Assembly: GCA_049889395.1 (NCBI GenBank) | Contig: JBMHDM010000009.1 | Span: forward strand, 1 to 34,263 | DNA: 34,263 nt | Origin: UBA3537 sp049889395 | GTDB taxonomy: Bacteria > Bacteroidota > Bacteroidia > Flavobacteriales > Flavobacteriaceae | Direction: 5' to 3' | In this document: piece by piece, positions 1 through 7,458 of the stretch | Layout: every line of letters starts with the position of its first letter | Position numbering within the stretch: position 1 is the stretch's first letter | Position numbers and translations under genes: made by a program | Notes under the pieces: model-generated | The model's database searches: none | What the model was told of the DNA's origin: nothing | Seen by the model: the letters and a program-made list of their open reading frames with translations, nothing else

Positions 1-1240
1 CGATATAATTTTTGTAAAAATCTTCAGGAAGTTTATTCGTTTTAATAGAAAGTGCACGTCTTGCAGCAACAGTTTTATCTTCAGATTGAAGGATAAAATT
101 ACCCAAAAACTTTGCTTTAGCATTTGAAAGCATTTCAGCATCAACAGGTTCAGTTTTAATTCTTTTAATTTCTTTTAGAATTTCAACTACAGCACTATCA
201 GTTACCATGTTACGAACTTTTGTTGAAGCCATAAATGATGAGTTGTACCATCTGCCAGTCCCAAGATTAGATCTTGCCCCATAAGTATATCCGTGTTCTT
301 CTCTTAAATTCATATTTAAGTACGATCCAAAAGCACCACCAAGAATATAATTAGCAACAAGTCCAGCATGATAATCTTTATCAGTCATTTTCAATGGTGA
401 CACGCTCATTACTGCTAATTCAGTTTGTACAGCATTTGGAACATCTACAAAGTTAATTTCTGTTGTTGCTACATCATCAAAAGAAGGATATTCAGGAATT
501 GTAACAGCTCCTGACTCCCAACCCTTTAAGTAATTTTTTAAAAGTTTCTTTACTTCTTTTACTGTTATATCACCTGTAAATAATAAATACCCATTTGAAG
601 GTTTAAAACGATCGTTATAAAAGTCAATAACATCTTGTAATGTTACATTATTTACAGTTTCTTCTGTAACAATTTCACCGGAAGGGTGGTTTTTCCCATA
701 AAAGAATGCTCCTCTAACATCACTTGCAATTGCAGCAGCGCTGTTTTCACCTGATTTTAATCCCTCAATTAGTTGTTCTTTTTCAAAATCTAGCTCTTTT
801 TGAGTGAATTTAGGTTGTAATGCAGCCTCAGCAAATAATGAAAATACTTCATCTTGATATTTGGCCAAACAATACCCAAAGCCTCCGTTAGGACTAACAT
901 TTATTGAAGCACCTAAGAAGTCTACTTTTTCAGCGAATTCATCTTTGTTGCTTTTTTGAGTTTCTTTTCCAAGTAATGATCCTGTCAAGCTTTGTACCCC
1001 AGCTATATCTCCTTCAAATACTGGAGGGTTATTTAAGTTTAAACTCCAGCTTACTACAGGGAATTTAGTATCGTTTGCAACTAAAACAGTTAAACCATTT
1101 TTAAGTTTAAATTCCTTAGCTTCTCTTAAATTCACCTCTGGTGTTGGCCCTGATGCAGGAATTTTCGATCTGTCAATTTGAGCAGTTGCAGTAAATCCAG
1201 TTAGGATTACAATTAGTGTATATATAAAATGTTTTTTCAT
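1..1240 (-). CDS. M16 family peptidase-like protein lacking the zinc motif (3' end cut by window)
   Basis: This is the partner subunit of the M16 (pitrilysin-type) peptidase pair; it starts at the ATG complement at 1238-1240 and is open to the left window edge, so about 413 codons are present and the C-terminus is missing. A signal peptide is visible (residues 1-20, ending TATAQ), so it is exported to the periplasm or envelope. The place where active members carry HxxEH reads SLTGS (residues 84-88, after GVQ), so both zinc histidines and the catalytic glutamate are gone. The C-terminal half keeps the NLREEHGYTYGAR stretch typical of the non-zinc subunit in heterodimeric M16B enzymes. It lies 12 bp downstream of the zinc-bearing M16 gene, so the two are almost certainly co-transcribed. 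The family call is firm; the heterodimer role is inferred. Confidence 0.88.
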   Translation of the reverse strand, partial: MKKHFIYTLIVILTGFTATAQIDRSKIPASGPTPEVNLREAKEFKLKNGLTVLVANDTKFPVVSWSLNLNNPPVFEGDIAGVQSLTGSLLGKETQKSNKDEFAEKVDFLGASINVSPNGGFGYCLAKYQDEVFSLFAEAALQPKFTQKELDFEKEQLIEGLKSGENSAAAIASDVRGAFFYGKNHPSGEIVTEETVNNVTLQDVIDFYNDRFKPSNGYLLFTGDITVKEVKKLLKNYLKGWESGAVTIPEYPSFDDVATTEINFVDVPNAVQTELAVMSVSPLKMTDKDYHAGLVANYILGGAFGSYLNMNLREEHGYTYGARSNLGTGRWYNSSFMASTKVRNMVTDSAVVEILKEIKRIKTEPVDAEMLSNAKAKFLGNFILQSEDKTVAARRALSIKTNKLPEDFYKNYI

Positions 1241-1252
1241 GACTTGTTATTA

Positions 1253-2596
1253 TTATTTAGAAGCTTCTTTGTTAGGGTCAGATCCTGAAAGATACTTAAG
1301 TTCAACTCTTTGGTTAGGATTTAAATATGTTTTGGCAACCCTCATTATATCTTCCTTAGTTATTGTTCTATAAATATCCAACTGTTCATTAATTCTGTTT
1401 GTATCCCCCTGTAACATATTGTATGTAGCAAGAGATGCAGCTATACCTTCAACGCTGGAATTAGCTTGAACATAGCTTGTTTCAAATGAATTTTGAAGCT
1501 TTTGAAACTCTCTATCACTTATTAATTCAGTTTGTAAAGTTTTAATTTCGTCATCCATGGTGCTTTTGAGTACTTCCCAGTCTGGATCACCTTTAATAAG
1601 TGCTCCCATAGTGTAAGTGCCATAATCTTGGCTAGCTTGATTGAATGCCAAAACTTGCAAAGCAACCTTATCTTTATCAACCATTCTCTTGTACATTCTT
1701 GAGCTATTTCCGCCAGTTAAAATTGAAGAAATATAATCAAGTACATAAGCGTCTTTATCAACAGATTTTGGTGTGATATAAGAAAAAATATAGGCTGGTA
1801 TTTGAATGTTTGGATCATATTCAGTAACCATGCGAGTTTCAGTGATTTCTGGCTCAACAACAGGCTGAATTATGTTGCGTTCAGCTTTATTTGTTATTGG
1901 ACCAAAATAGTCAGCAATCATTTTTTTTGTTTCATCAACATTTATATCCCCTGCAACTACTAAAACCGCGTTATTTGGATTGTAATATTTATTATTGAAA
2001 TCAATAAATTCATCCAATTTTGCAGCATTTAAATCTTCCATTGAACCAATTACAGAACGGCCATATGGATGTTTCTTGAAAAGATGGGGGTTAATTCCGG
2101 TTCTATAAATGATTTTCCCATAGGGAGCATTGTCAATTCTTTGACGTTTTTCCTCTTTAACAACTTCATTTTGAGTATCTACTCCAATTTGCTCAATAAT
2201 TGGATGAAGCATTCGTTCGCTTTCCATCCATAATCCAATTTCTAATTTATTAGATGGAAATGTTTCGTAATAATATGTTCTGTCTTGTGTGGTATTTGCA
2301 TTATTACTCCCGCCATTTGCAGAAACAATATCAAACCATTTCCCTCTTTCAATATTTTTTGTTCCTTCAAACAAAAGATGTTCAAAAAAGTGTGCAAAAC
2401 CTGTTCTTCCAACAACTTCATCTTTTGCACCAATTTGATACATCACTCCTACTGTAACAACAGGAGCGGCATTTTCTTGATGGAGAATTACATGTAACCC
2501 ATTATCTAAATCGTATTCTATAAAGTCAACTTTTTGTGCAATTAAATTGTTGCTTAAAAATAGACTTACAGATAATAGCAATAAAATTTTTTTCAT
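1253..2596 (-). CDS. M16 family zinc peptidase (catalytic subunit)
   Basis: A zinc metallopeptidase of the pitrilysin/insulinase family, predicted to degrade peptides in the periplasm or at the outer membrane. The 447-residue product begins with a signal peptide (about residues 1-20, ending NNLIAQ). The inverted zinc motif HFFEH is at residues 69-73, and the distal glutamate expected about 76 residues later matches E148/E149 in NEVVKEEKR. The length fits single-repeat M16B subunits, which work as dimers. The next gene downstream (12 bp away) is an M16 homologue without the zinc site, giving an active/inactive pair. Its start is followed upstream by an AT-rich leader holding a TATATTTG box on the minus strand (2659-2666). 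Substrate unknown. Confidence 0.93.
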   Translation of the reverse strand: MKKILLLLSVSLFLSNNLIAQKVDFIEYDLDNGLHVILHQENAAPVVTVGVMYQIGAKDEVVGRTGFAHFFEHLLFEGTKNIERGKWFDIVSANGGSNNANTTQDRTYYYETFPSNKLEIGLWMESERMLHPIIEQIGVDTQNEVVKEEKRQRIDNAPYGKIIYRTGINPHLFKKHPYGRSVIGSMEDLNAAKLDEFIDFNNKYYNPNNAVLVVAGDINVDETKKMIADYFGPITNKAERNIIQPVVEPEITETRMVTEYDPNIQIPAYIFSYITPKSVDKDAYVLDYISSILTGGNSSRMYKRMVDKDKVALQVLAFNQASQDYGTYTMGALIKGDPDWEVLKSTMDDEIKTLQTELISDREFQKLQNSFETSYVQANSSVEGIAASLATYNMLQGDTNRINEQLDIYRTITKEDIMRVAKTYLNPNQRVELKYLSGSDPNKEASK

Positions 2597-2658
2597 TTTT
2601 TGATTATTTTGATGTTTTGGTAAGACGATGAATATATGATTTTGTTACATCGCGAATC

Positions 2659-2666
2659 CAAATATA
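2659..2666 (-). promoter_or_regulatory. Candidate -7 box of the M16 peptidase operon
   Basis: The minus strand reads TATATTTG here, matching the Bacteroidota -7 consensus TANNTTTG, about 62 bp upstream of the M16 start. I see no good TTTG at the usual 19-nt spacing, so this is a moderate call. Confidence 0.4.
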
Positions 2667-2718
2667 AATAATTTATTGGTTAATTAGAGTTACACAAGTA
2701 AACAATGAAATAAAATAG

Positions 2719-2749
2719 TTTGTTATTTGATTATTTAAAATTATATTTG
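2719..2749 (+). promoter_or_regulatory. Promoter of rplU-rpmA
   Basis: A full Bacteroidota housekeeping promoter: TTTG at 2719-2722, a 19-nt spacer, and TATATTTG at 2742-2749. Transcription would start near 2755-2758, giving a leader of about 50 nt before rplU. The 212-bp region between the divergent M16 operon and rplU holds nothing else that I can identify. Confidence 0.8.
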
Positions 2750-2808
2750 CACCCGCCTAAAAGAAATTCTATTAGGTATTAAAACAAAATAACATTAAAC
2801 GTTACGCT

Positions 2809-3327
2809 ATGTACGCAATTGTAGAAATAGCAGGGCAACAATTTAAAGTTGAAAAAGACCAAAAAGTCTTTGTCCACCGTTTGCAAGCTGATGAAGGAAA
2901 GAAAATCAATTTTGACAATGTTCTTCTTCTAGCTGACGGCCACAAAGTCACAGTAGGCGCCCCAGCTATAGACGGCGCTCAAGTTGGCGCTAAAGTCTTA
3001 AAACACCTAAAAGGTGATAAAGTAATTGTCTTTAAAAAGAAAAGACGTAAAGGATACAGAGTAAAAAATGGTCATCGCCAAGCTTTAACTGAAATCCAAA
3101 TAGATTCTATTGTCGCATCAGGGGCTAAAAAAGCTTCACCAGCTAAAGCAAAAAAAACTAATGCTGATAAGCCAGCTCCCAAACAAACGGAGTTTGCAAA
3201 AACAGAAGCTCCAACTCAAGATTTGAGTAAAATGACAGTAGCTCAACTAAAAGAATTAGCAAAAGCCAAAGGAATTACTGGAATTTCTGCCATGAAAAAA
3301 GCAGACCTCATTTCAGCCTTAAGCTAA
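2809..3327 (+). CDS. rplU: 50S ribosomal protein L21 with a C-terminal extension
   Basis: L21 is a 23S rRNA-binding protein of the large ribosomal subunit. Residues 1 to about 103 are a standard L21 (start MYAIVEIAGQQFKV, and the basic KKKRRKGYRVKNGHRQ stretch at 77-91). Bacterial L21 is usually about 103 residues; this one has 172. The extra part is an Ala/Lys/Pro-rich linker (about 105-138) and then a compact helical segment (140-172, KMTVAQLKELAKAKGI then MKKADLISAL) that resembles SAP or Rho-N type nucleic-acid-binding helices. Extended L21 proteins occur in other Bacteroidota as far as I know. It is followed 25 bp later by rpmA, the usual L21-L27 operon. Confidence 0.97.
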   Translation: MYAIVEIAGQQFKVEKDQKVFVHRLQADEGKKINFDNVLLLADGHKVTVGAPAIDGAQVGAKVLKHLKGDKVIVFKKKRRKGYRVKNGHRQALTEIQIDSIVASGAKKASPAKAKKTNADKPAPKQTEFAKTEAPTQDLSKMTVAQLKELAKAKGITGISAMKKADLISALS

Positions 3328-3352
3328 ATTTTAATATCTAAAACGAGATAAA

Positions 3353-3613
3353 ATGGCACATAAAAAAGGAGTCGGAAGTTCGAAAAATGGTAGAGAATCA
3401 GAATCGAAACGCCTTGGCGTTAAAATTTTTGGTGGACAAGCTGCCATAGCAGGAAACATTATCGTTAGACAACGCGGAACTGTACATAATCCAGGTGAAA
3501 ATGTTTACGCTGGTAAAGATCATACCCTTCACGCCAAGGTGGATGGGATTGTCAGATTTGAAAAGAAAAAGAACAACAAATCCTACGTATCTGTTGTTCC
3601 ATTTGAAGCATAA
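3353..3613 (+). CDS. rpmA: 50S ribosomal protein L27
   Basis: L27 sits near the peptidyl transferase centre of the 50S subunit. The 86-residue product starts MAHKKGVGSSKNGRES and has the conserved GGQAAIAGNIIVRQRGT and GKDHTLHAKVDG segments, of standard length. It lacks the cleavable N-terminal leader seen in Firmicutes L27. It is the second gene of the rplU-rpmA operon and is followed by an intrinsic terminator about 20 bp after the stop codon. Confidence 0.98.
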   Translation: MAHKKGVGSSKNGRESESKRLGVKIFGGQAAIAGNIIVRQRGTVHNPGENVYAGKDHTLHAKVDGIVRFEKKKNNKSYVSVVPFEA

Positions 3614-3634
3614 TTCATACAAATTTTTCAAAGA

Positions 3635-3664
3635 AAAGAGTTCCAGTGGGAGCTCTTTTTTTTT
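3635..3664 (+). terminator. Intrinsic terminator of rplU-rpmA
   Basis: A 10-bp stem (3635-3644 with 3649-3658, one G-T wobble) closes a 4-nt loop AGTG and is followed by an unbroken T run to 3664. It ends the ribosomal protein operon and also lies just past the 3' end of the convergent acetyltransferase gene. Confidence 0.85.
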
Positions 3665-3676
3665 GCAGTTGTCTTA

Positions 3677-4192
3677 CTAACTAAAGAGTTTTTTTTCAAA
3701 CGCTAGACGTTGGTCTCCACTGGGGAGATGAATAATTCCACAATAGCTGTAATCTAGTATTCTTAATAATTGTTGCATTGCGAAATTATCTTTGTGTGTA
3801 TCGATACGCATAGAGGGTATTTGTTGTTGTATAAGCCATTTTTCACAACTTGAAAAGATAAACTTTGCTAATCCTTTTCCTCTGTGATTTTTGGCTATTG
3901 CCATACGATGGATAACGCCATATTTGGTACTAGAATTGGTTTTCCATTGCCCTAAAATTTTAGTGTATGTTGGCTCACCACGAATGGAAAACATGGTTGT
4001 TGCAAGAGGTTCGGACTGTTCCGATTTTAGGATATAACTTTCTTTATTTTTAATATCATCTAAAATAATTTGTTTCGTTGGGTATCCATTTTGCCATTGG
4101 TCAATATTTTGAGAGGCTAATAGAACCTGTGCATCCTGAATAATGGACATGGTCACATTCAAGTCTTTAGCGGTTGCACGTTCTAGTTTCAT
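3677..4192 (-). CDS. GNAT family N-acetyltransferase
   Basis: A 171-residue acetyl-CoA-dependent acyltransferase of the GNAT superfamily; the acceptor substrate is unknown. The acetyl-CoA binding motif A is seen as VIHRMAIAKNHRGKGLAKFIF (residues 93-113; HRGKGL at 103-108), followed by the usual helix and the MRIDTHKDNFAMQQLLRILDY segment of motif B, which places it close to RimI-like and uncharacterised flavobacterial GNATs. It lies 57 bp downstream of ahcY, but a strong terminator sits in that gap and there is little room for a promoter, so expression probably depends on read-through or on a promoter inside the terminator region. Confidence 0.9.
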   Translation of the reverse strand: MKLERATAKDLNVTMSIIQDAQVLLASQNIDQWQNGYPTKQIILDDIKNKESYILKSEQSEPLATTMFSIRGEPTYTKILGQWKTNSSTKYGVIHRMAIAKNHRGKGLAKFIFSSCEKWLIQQQIPSMRIDTHKDNFAMQQLLRILDYSYCGIIHLPSGDQRLAFEKKLFS

Positions 4193-4206
4193 TATTTTTA
4201 TTGATA

Positions 4207-4238
4207 AAAAAAGCCAAAGCTTAAACTTTGGCTTTTTT
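4207..4238 (-). terminator. Intrinsic terminator of ahcY
   Basis: A 13-bp perfect stem (4207-4219 with 4226-4238) closes a 6-nt loop. The core is GCCAAAG/CTTTGGC flanked by A and T runs, so it can act in both directions. It lies just downstream of ahcY and upstream of the acetyltransferase start. Confidence 0.85.
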
Positions 4239-4249
4239 GAAGTTGTCTT

Positions 4250-5566
4250 TTAATATCGGTAATACTCTGGCTTAAATGGCCCCTCTGGTTTCACGCCAAT
4301 ATATTCGGCTTGATCAGGGTCTAAAACAGTTAGTTCTACACCAATTTTTTTGAGGTGTAGCTTGGCTACTTTCTCATCCAAATGTTTTGGGAGCATATAT
4401 ACTTTATTTTCGTAGGCCTCTTTGTTATTCCACAATTCTATCTGAGCCAAAACTTGATTGGTAAAGGAGTTACTCATTACAAAACTGGGGTGTCCTGTTG
4501 CGCAGCCCAAATTGACCAAGCGGCCTTCAGCCAAGATAATGATGTCATTACCATTGATGGTGTATTTATCAACCTGTGATTTGATTTCATCTTTGGTTTG
4601 ACCATAATTATCATTTAACCATGCCATATCGATTTCATTATCAAAATGTCCAATATTACATACAATTGTTTTGTCTTTCATCGCTTCGAAGTGTTCTGAA
4701 CGAACAATGTCCTTATTGCCTGTTGCTGTAACAACGATGTCTGATACGGGTAAAACAGATTCAAGCTTTTTGACTTCAAAGCCATCCATGGCAGCTTGTA
4801 AAGCACAAATGGGATCAATTTCTGTCACAGTTACGATACTTCCCGCTCCTCTAAACGAAGCAGCAGTTCCTTTTCCTACATCGCCATATCCACAAACAAC
4901 AACACGTTTTCCAGCCAACATGGTATCTGTGGCTCTTCTTACGGCATCAACAGCGCTTTCTTTGCAGCCGTATTTGTTGTCAAATTTACTTTTAGTTACA
5001 GAGTCATTGACATTAATGGCCGGCATAGCTAAGGTGCCATTTTTCATGCGTTCGTACAGGCGGTGGACACCTGTTGTGGTTTCTTCACTCAAGCCGTTAA
5101 TTCCAGAGATTAGTTCTGGGTATTGATCAAAAACCATATTGGTTAAATCACCGCCGTCATCTAAAATCATGTTAAGAGGTTTTCGATCTTCACCAAAAAA
5201 CAAGGTTTGCTCAATGCACCAGTTAAAGGCATCCTCATCCATCCCTTTCCATGCGTAAACCGGTATTCCAGCTGCTGCGATTGCAGCAGCGGCATGATCT
5301 TGGGTCGAGAAGATGTTACAAGAGCTCCAAGTCACCTCCGCACCCAAGGCTACAAGAGTTTCGATTAGGACTGCCGTTTGAATCGTCATGTGGAGACACC
5401 CAGCAATACGGGCCCCTTTTAAAGGTTGAATATCTTTGTATTCCTGGCGGAGACTCATCAAACCTGGCATTTCAGCTTCGGCGAGTTCAATTTCTTTTCT
5501 TCCCCATTCGGCTAGAGTTATATCTTTGACTTTGAATGGGACATTTGGAGTGGTTTTCACGTTCAT
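4250..5566 (-). CDS. ahcY: Adenosylhomocysteinase (S-adenosyl-L-homocysteine hydrolase)
   Basis: Reversibly hydrolyses S-adenosylhomocysteine to adenosine and homocysteine, removing the product inhibitor of methyltransferases in the cytoplasmic methyl cycle. The 438-residue protein has the catalytic DDGGD (136-140), EETTTGVHRL (161-170) and NDSVTKSKFDN (187-197) segments, the NAD-binding loop GYGDVGKG (226-233) and the conserved C-terminus ending KPEYYRY. The length matches the bacterial family. It is divergent from the phosphopantetheinyl transferase gene, and its leader of about 75 nt contains an inverted repeat. No S-adenosylhomocysteine riboswitch is apparent. Confidence 0.98.
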   Translation of the reverse strand: MNVKTTPNVPFKVKDITLAEWGRKEIELAEAEMPGLMSLRQEYKDIQPLKGARIAGCLHMTIQTAVLIETLVALGAEVTWSSCNIFSTQDHAAAAIAAAGIPVYAWKGMDEDAFNWCIEQTLFFGEDRKPLNMILDDGGDLTNMVFDQYPELISGINGLSEETTTGVHRLYERMKNGTLAMPAINVNDSVTKSKFDNKYGCKESAVDAVRRATDTMLAGKRVVVCGYGDVGKGTAASFRGAGSIVTVTEIDPICALQAAMDGFEVKKLESVLPVSDIVVTATGNKDIVRSEHFEAMKDKTIVCNIGHFDNEIDMAWLNDNYGQTKDEIKSQVDKYTINGNDIIILAEGRLVNLGCATGHPSFVMSNSFTNQVLAQIELWNNKEAYENKVYMLPKHLDEKVAKLHLKKIGVELTVLDPDQAEYIGVKPEGPFKPEYYRY

Positions 5567-5611
5567 AAATTTTATAATTTGAGTATTATTGCGCTAAATT
5601 GCTTCAAAATA

Positions 5612-5627
5612 ATGAACTTTTGTTCAT
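5612..5627 (-). repeat. Inverted repeat in the ahcY leader
   Basis: ATGAAC, four T, GTTCAT: a perfect 6-bp inverted repeat with a 4-nt centre, flanked by A/T runs, in the 5' untranslated region of ahcY about 45-60 bp upstream of its start. It could be an operator or a small mRNA hairpin. Confidence 0.5.
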
Positions 5628-5642
5628 CTTTTATTTTCTTTG

Positions 5643-5650
5643 CAAAGATA
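5643..5650 (-). promoter_or_regulatory. Candidate -7 box of ahcY
   Basis: The minus strand reads TATCTTTG, matching TANNTTTG, about 77 bp upstream of ahcY. No clear TTTG lies at the usual 19-nt spacing, so the promoter may be weak or activator-dependent. Confidence 0.45.
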
Positions 5651-5672
5651 GTTATTAACTTTTAAATGCCGT

Positions 5673-6302
5673 ATGCCGCTTTTTAAATCCCTTGCTATAA
5701 ATTCACAAACTATTGTTAAAGTATGGTCCATTTCAGAATCCATTTCGATTCTAAATCAACTTGACTTAACGCCAAACAGTTTAGCAAGATTAAAAAATAT
5801 GAAAAGTGAGCGTCATAAGTTGGGTTTTTTGAGTGTCCGATGGTTGTTGCAAGACTTTGGTTATGGCGACAAGGATATTCATTATGATCGATTTGGTAAA
5901 CCCAGTTTGAAAGATGGAAAATACATTTCGATATCGCATTCCTTTAGTTATTCAGCTGTGGTAGTAAGCAGTCAACCTGTAGGCTTGGACATTGAAAAAA
6001 TTAGAGAAAAAATAATACGAATAGCCCCTAAGTTTATAGGTTTTGAGTCATCTTTTTTAAGTTCCAATCCTATTGATTTCGTTTCAAAATTGACAACAGT
6101 TTGGTGTATCAAAGAATCCTTGTACAAGCTGTACTCTAAGCTTGGCTTGTCTTTCAAAGATCAAATGTTGGTTCTCCCGTTTGATGATAAAAGTCAGTAT
6201 ACGACGGCTTGGATTTTAGAGTCTAAAAATCGCAAGCGATTTGAGGCTAGTTTTTTTGAATTTAACGGCTATCTTCTAGCGGTCACAACACCATCACTAT
6301 GA
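5673..6302 (+). CDS. 4'-phosphopantetheinyl transferase (Sfp/AcpT type)
   Basis: Transfers the phosphopantetheine arm of coenzyme A onto carrier proteins. The 209-residue product has the superfamily motifs in order: FGKPSL (74-79), SISHSFSYSA (86-95), the metal-binding GLDIE (104-108) and WCIKESLYK (144-152), which holds the catalytic lysine and metal-binding glutamate. The length fits the Sfp class rather than the short AcpS class. The ATG at 5673 was chosen because an ATG at 5666 is out of frame and meets a stop after six codons. The 3' end overlaps pnuC by 4 bp (ATGA), so translation is probably coupled. The carrier protein target is unknown; no NRPS/PKS genes are nearby. Confidence 0.92.
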   Translation: MPLFKSLAINSQTIVKVWSISESISILNQLDLTPNSLARLKNMKSERHKLGFLSVRWLLQDFGYGDKDIHYDRFGKPSLKDGKYISISHSFSYSAVVVSSQPVGLDIEKIREKIIRIAPKFIGFESSFLSSNPIDFVSKLTTVWCIKESLYKLYSKLGLSFKDQMLVLPFDDKSQYTTAWILESKNRKRFEASFFEFNGYLLAVTTPSL

Positions 6303-6934
6303 CAGAAATAATTGATTTTTTACTCTCTCCTTATCAATCAGCAACAATCAGCAATATTTTATTGGAAATTACTGCAGTTGTTTTGGGGATTTTAAGTGTT
6401 TGGTATGCTAAAATGGAAAATATTTTAGTATTTCCAACAGGCATAATAAGTACTTCTATATATGTTTATATTTGTATTCAATTTTCGTTATACGGCGATG
6501 TGATCATCAATTTTTATTACACCTTAATGAGTTTATATGGCTGGTATGCTTGGAAACAAAATAAGGAGGGTCATACGCTTTCAATTTCAGTAGCTTCCCT
6601 CAAAGACATAGGGAAGGCCTTGTGCATATTTTTGTTTACGATTGTTGTCGTGATATCCGTTTACTTATATTTTGATCGTTATAATCAATTAACCGATTAT
6701 TTTGACACCTTTACAACAGGGGTTTTCTTTGCTGCGATGTGGCTAATGGCGCAAAAAAAAATAGAACATTGGTTATTTTGGATAATAGGAAATATAATCT
6801 CCATACCTTTGTATATTGTTAAAGGTCTCGGGTTTTCGGGAATACAGTTTACAATATTTTTAATTTTGGCCATACAAGGCTATTTCGAATGGAAAAAACT
6901 TTTGAACAACACCCAGCAAGCTGCGTCAAAGTAG
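6299..6934 (+). CDS. pnuC: PnuC-family vitamin transporter (nicotinamide riboside, or thiamine)
   Basis: An inner-membrane transporter of the PnuC family, which moves a dephosphorylated vitamin by facilitated diffusion. The 211-residue protein is strongly hydrophobic with about seven predicted helices; VLGILSVWYAKMENILVFP (residues about 31-49) and MSLYGWYAWKQNKEG are typical family segments. The following gene encodes a NadR-type kinase, the usual partner that traps nicotinamide riboside by phosphorylation. However, a TPP riboswitch and TonB receptor lie about 2 kb downstream, and PnuC paralogues (PnuT) carry thiamine in Bacteroidota, so the substrate is not settled. It overlaps the preceding gene by 4 bp and the next by 46 bp. 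Confidence 0.9.
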   Translation: MTEIIDFLLSPYQSATISNILLEITAVVLGILSVWYAKMENILVFPTGIISTSIYVYICIQFSLYGDVIINFYYTLMSLYGWYAWKQNKEGHTLSISVASLKDIGKALCIFLFTIVVVISVYLYFDRYNQLTDYFDTFTTGVFFAAMWLMAQKKIEHWLFWIIGNIISIPLYIVKGLGFSGIQFTIFLILAIQGYFEWKKLLNNTQQAASK

Positions 6935-7458
6935 TTCTTTTTGGTCCAGAATCTACTGGAAAATCGACGCTAACTGAAAAGCTAGCTAAACACTATAAAA
7001 CGACCTTTGTGCCAGAATATGCTCGAGAATTTTTACAGCACAAATGGAACCACAAACGACAAACTTGCACGAAAGAGGATTTGATTCCAATTGCAGATGG
7101 ACAAATGCAATTGGAAAACGAATTGGCACAATTGTCCAATAAAGTTCTAATTTGCGATACAGACTTACTTCAAACACAAGTTTACTCGGAAGTATATTAC
7201 AATGGTTTTTGTGATCCAGCGATAAAAAAATATGCTCAAAAAAACACTTATGATTTGTACTTTTTATGCGATATAGACGTTCCTTGGGTAGCTGACGATT
7301 TGCGCGATAAACCCAATGAAAGAGATTTGATGTTTAAGGCGTTCGAATCGGCCTTGAAAACCTACCAACGTCCCTTTGTTAAATTACAAGGCAGTAGACA
7401 CCAACGATTTGAAGTGGCAAGAAAATATATTGATCAACTCATAAAAAATAAGTTTTGA
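6889..7458 (+). CDS. NadR-type ATPase / ribosylnicotinamide kinase-like protein
   Basis: A 189-residue P-loop kinase like the C-terminal domain of NadR, predicted to phosphorylate nicotinamide riboside to NMN with ATP. The Walker A loop is GPESTGKS (residues 19-26), followed by VPEYAREFL, the IADGQMQLENEL segment, ICDTDLLQT (Walker B-like) and the lid region WVADDLRDKPNERDLMF. There is no N-terminal adenylyltransferase or DNA-binding domain, so it is a stand-alone kinase. The ATG at 6889 lies inside pnuC (46-bp overlap); no ATG, GTG or TTG occurs in frame between it and the P-loop, so the overlap looks real. Its stop overlaps the TTG start of the DUF4301 gene. A role in phosphorylating another vitamin cannot be excluded. 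Confidence 0.9.
   Translation: MEKTFEQHPASCVKVVLFGPESTGKSTLTEKLAKHYKTTFVPEYAREFLQHKWNHKRQTCTKEDLIPIADGQMQLENELAQLSNKVLICDTDLLQTQVYSEVYYNGFCDPAIKKYAQKNTYDLYFLCDIDVPWVADDLRDKPNERDLMFKAFESALKTYQRPFVKLQGSRHQRFEVARKYIDQLIKNKF

Noticed and set aside
2254..2497. Short plus-strand frames opposite the zinc M16 gene
   Set aside because: They are antisense to the conserved HxxEH region and have low-complexity, unrecognisable products.
4671..5126. A 151-codon open frame on the plus strand, antisense to ahcY
   Set aside because: It is fully inside a well-conserved gene, has no recognisable protein features, and its length is explained by the codon bias of ahcY on the other strand.
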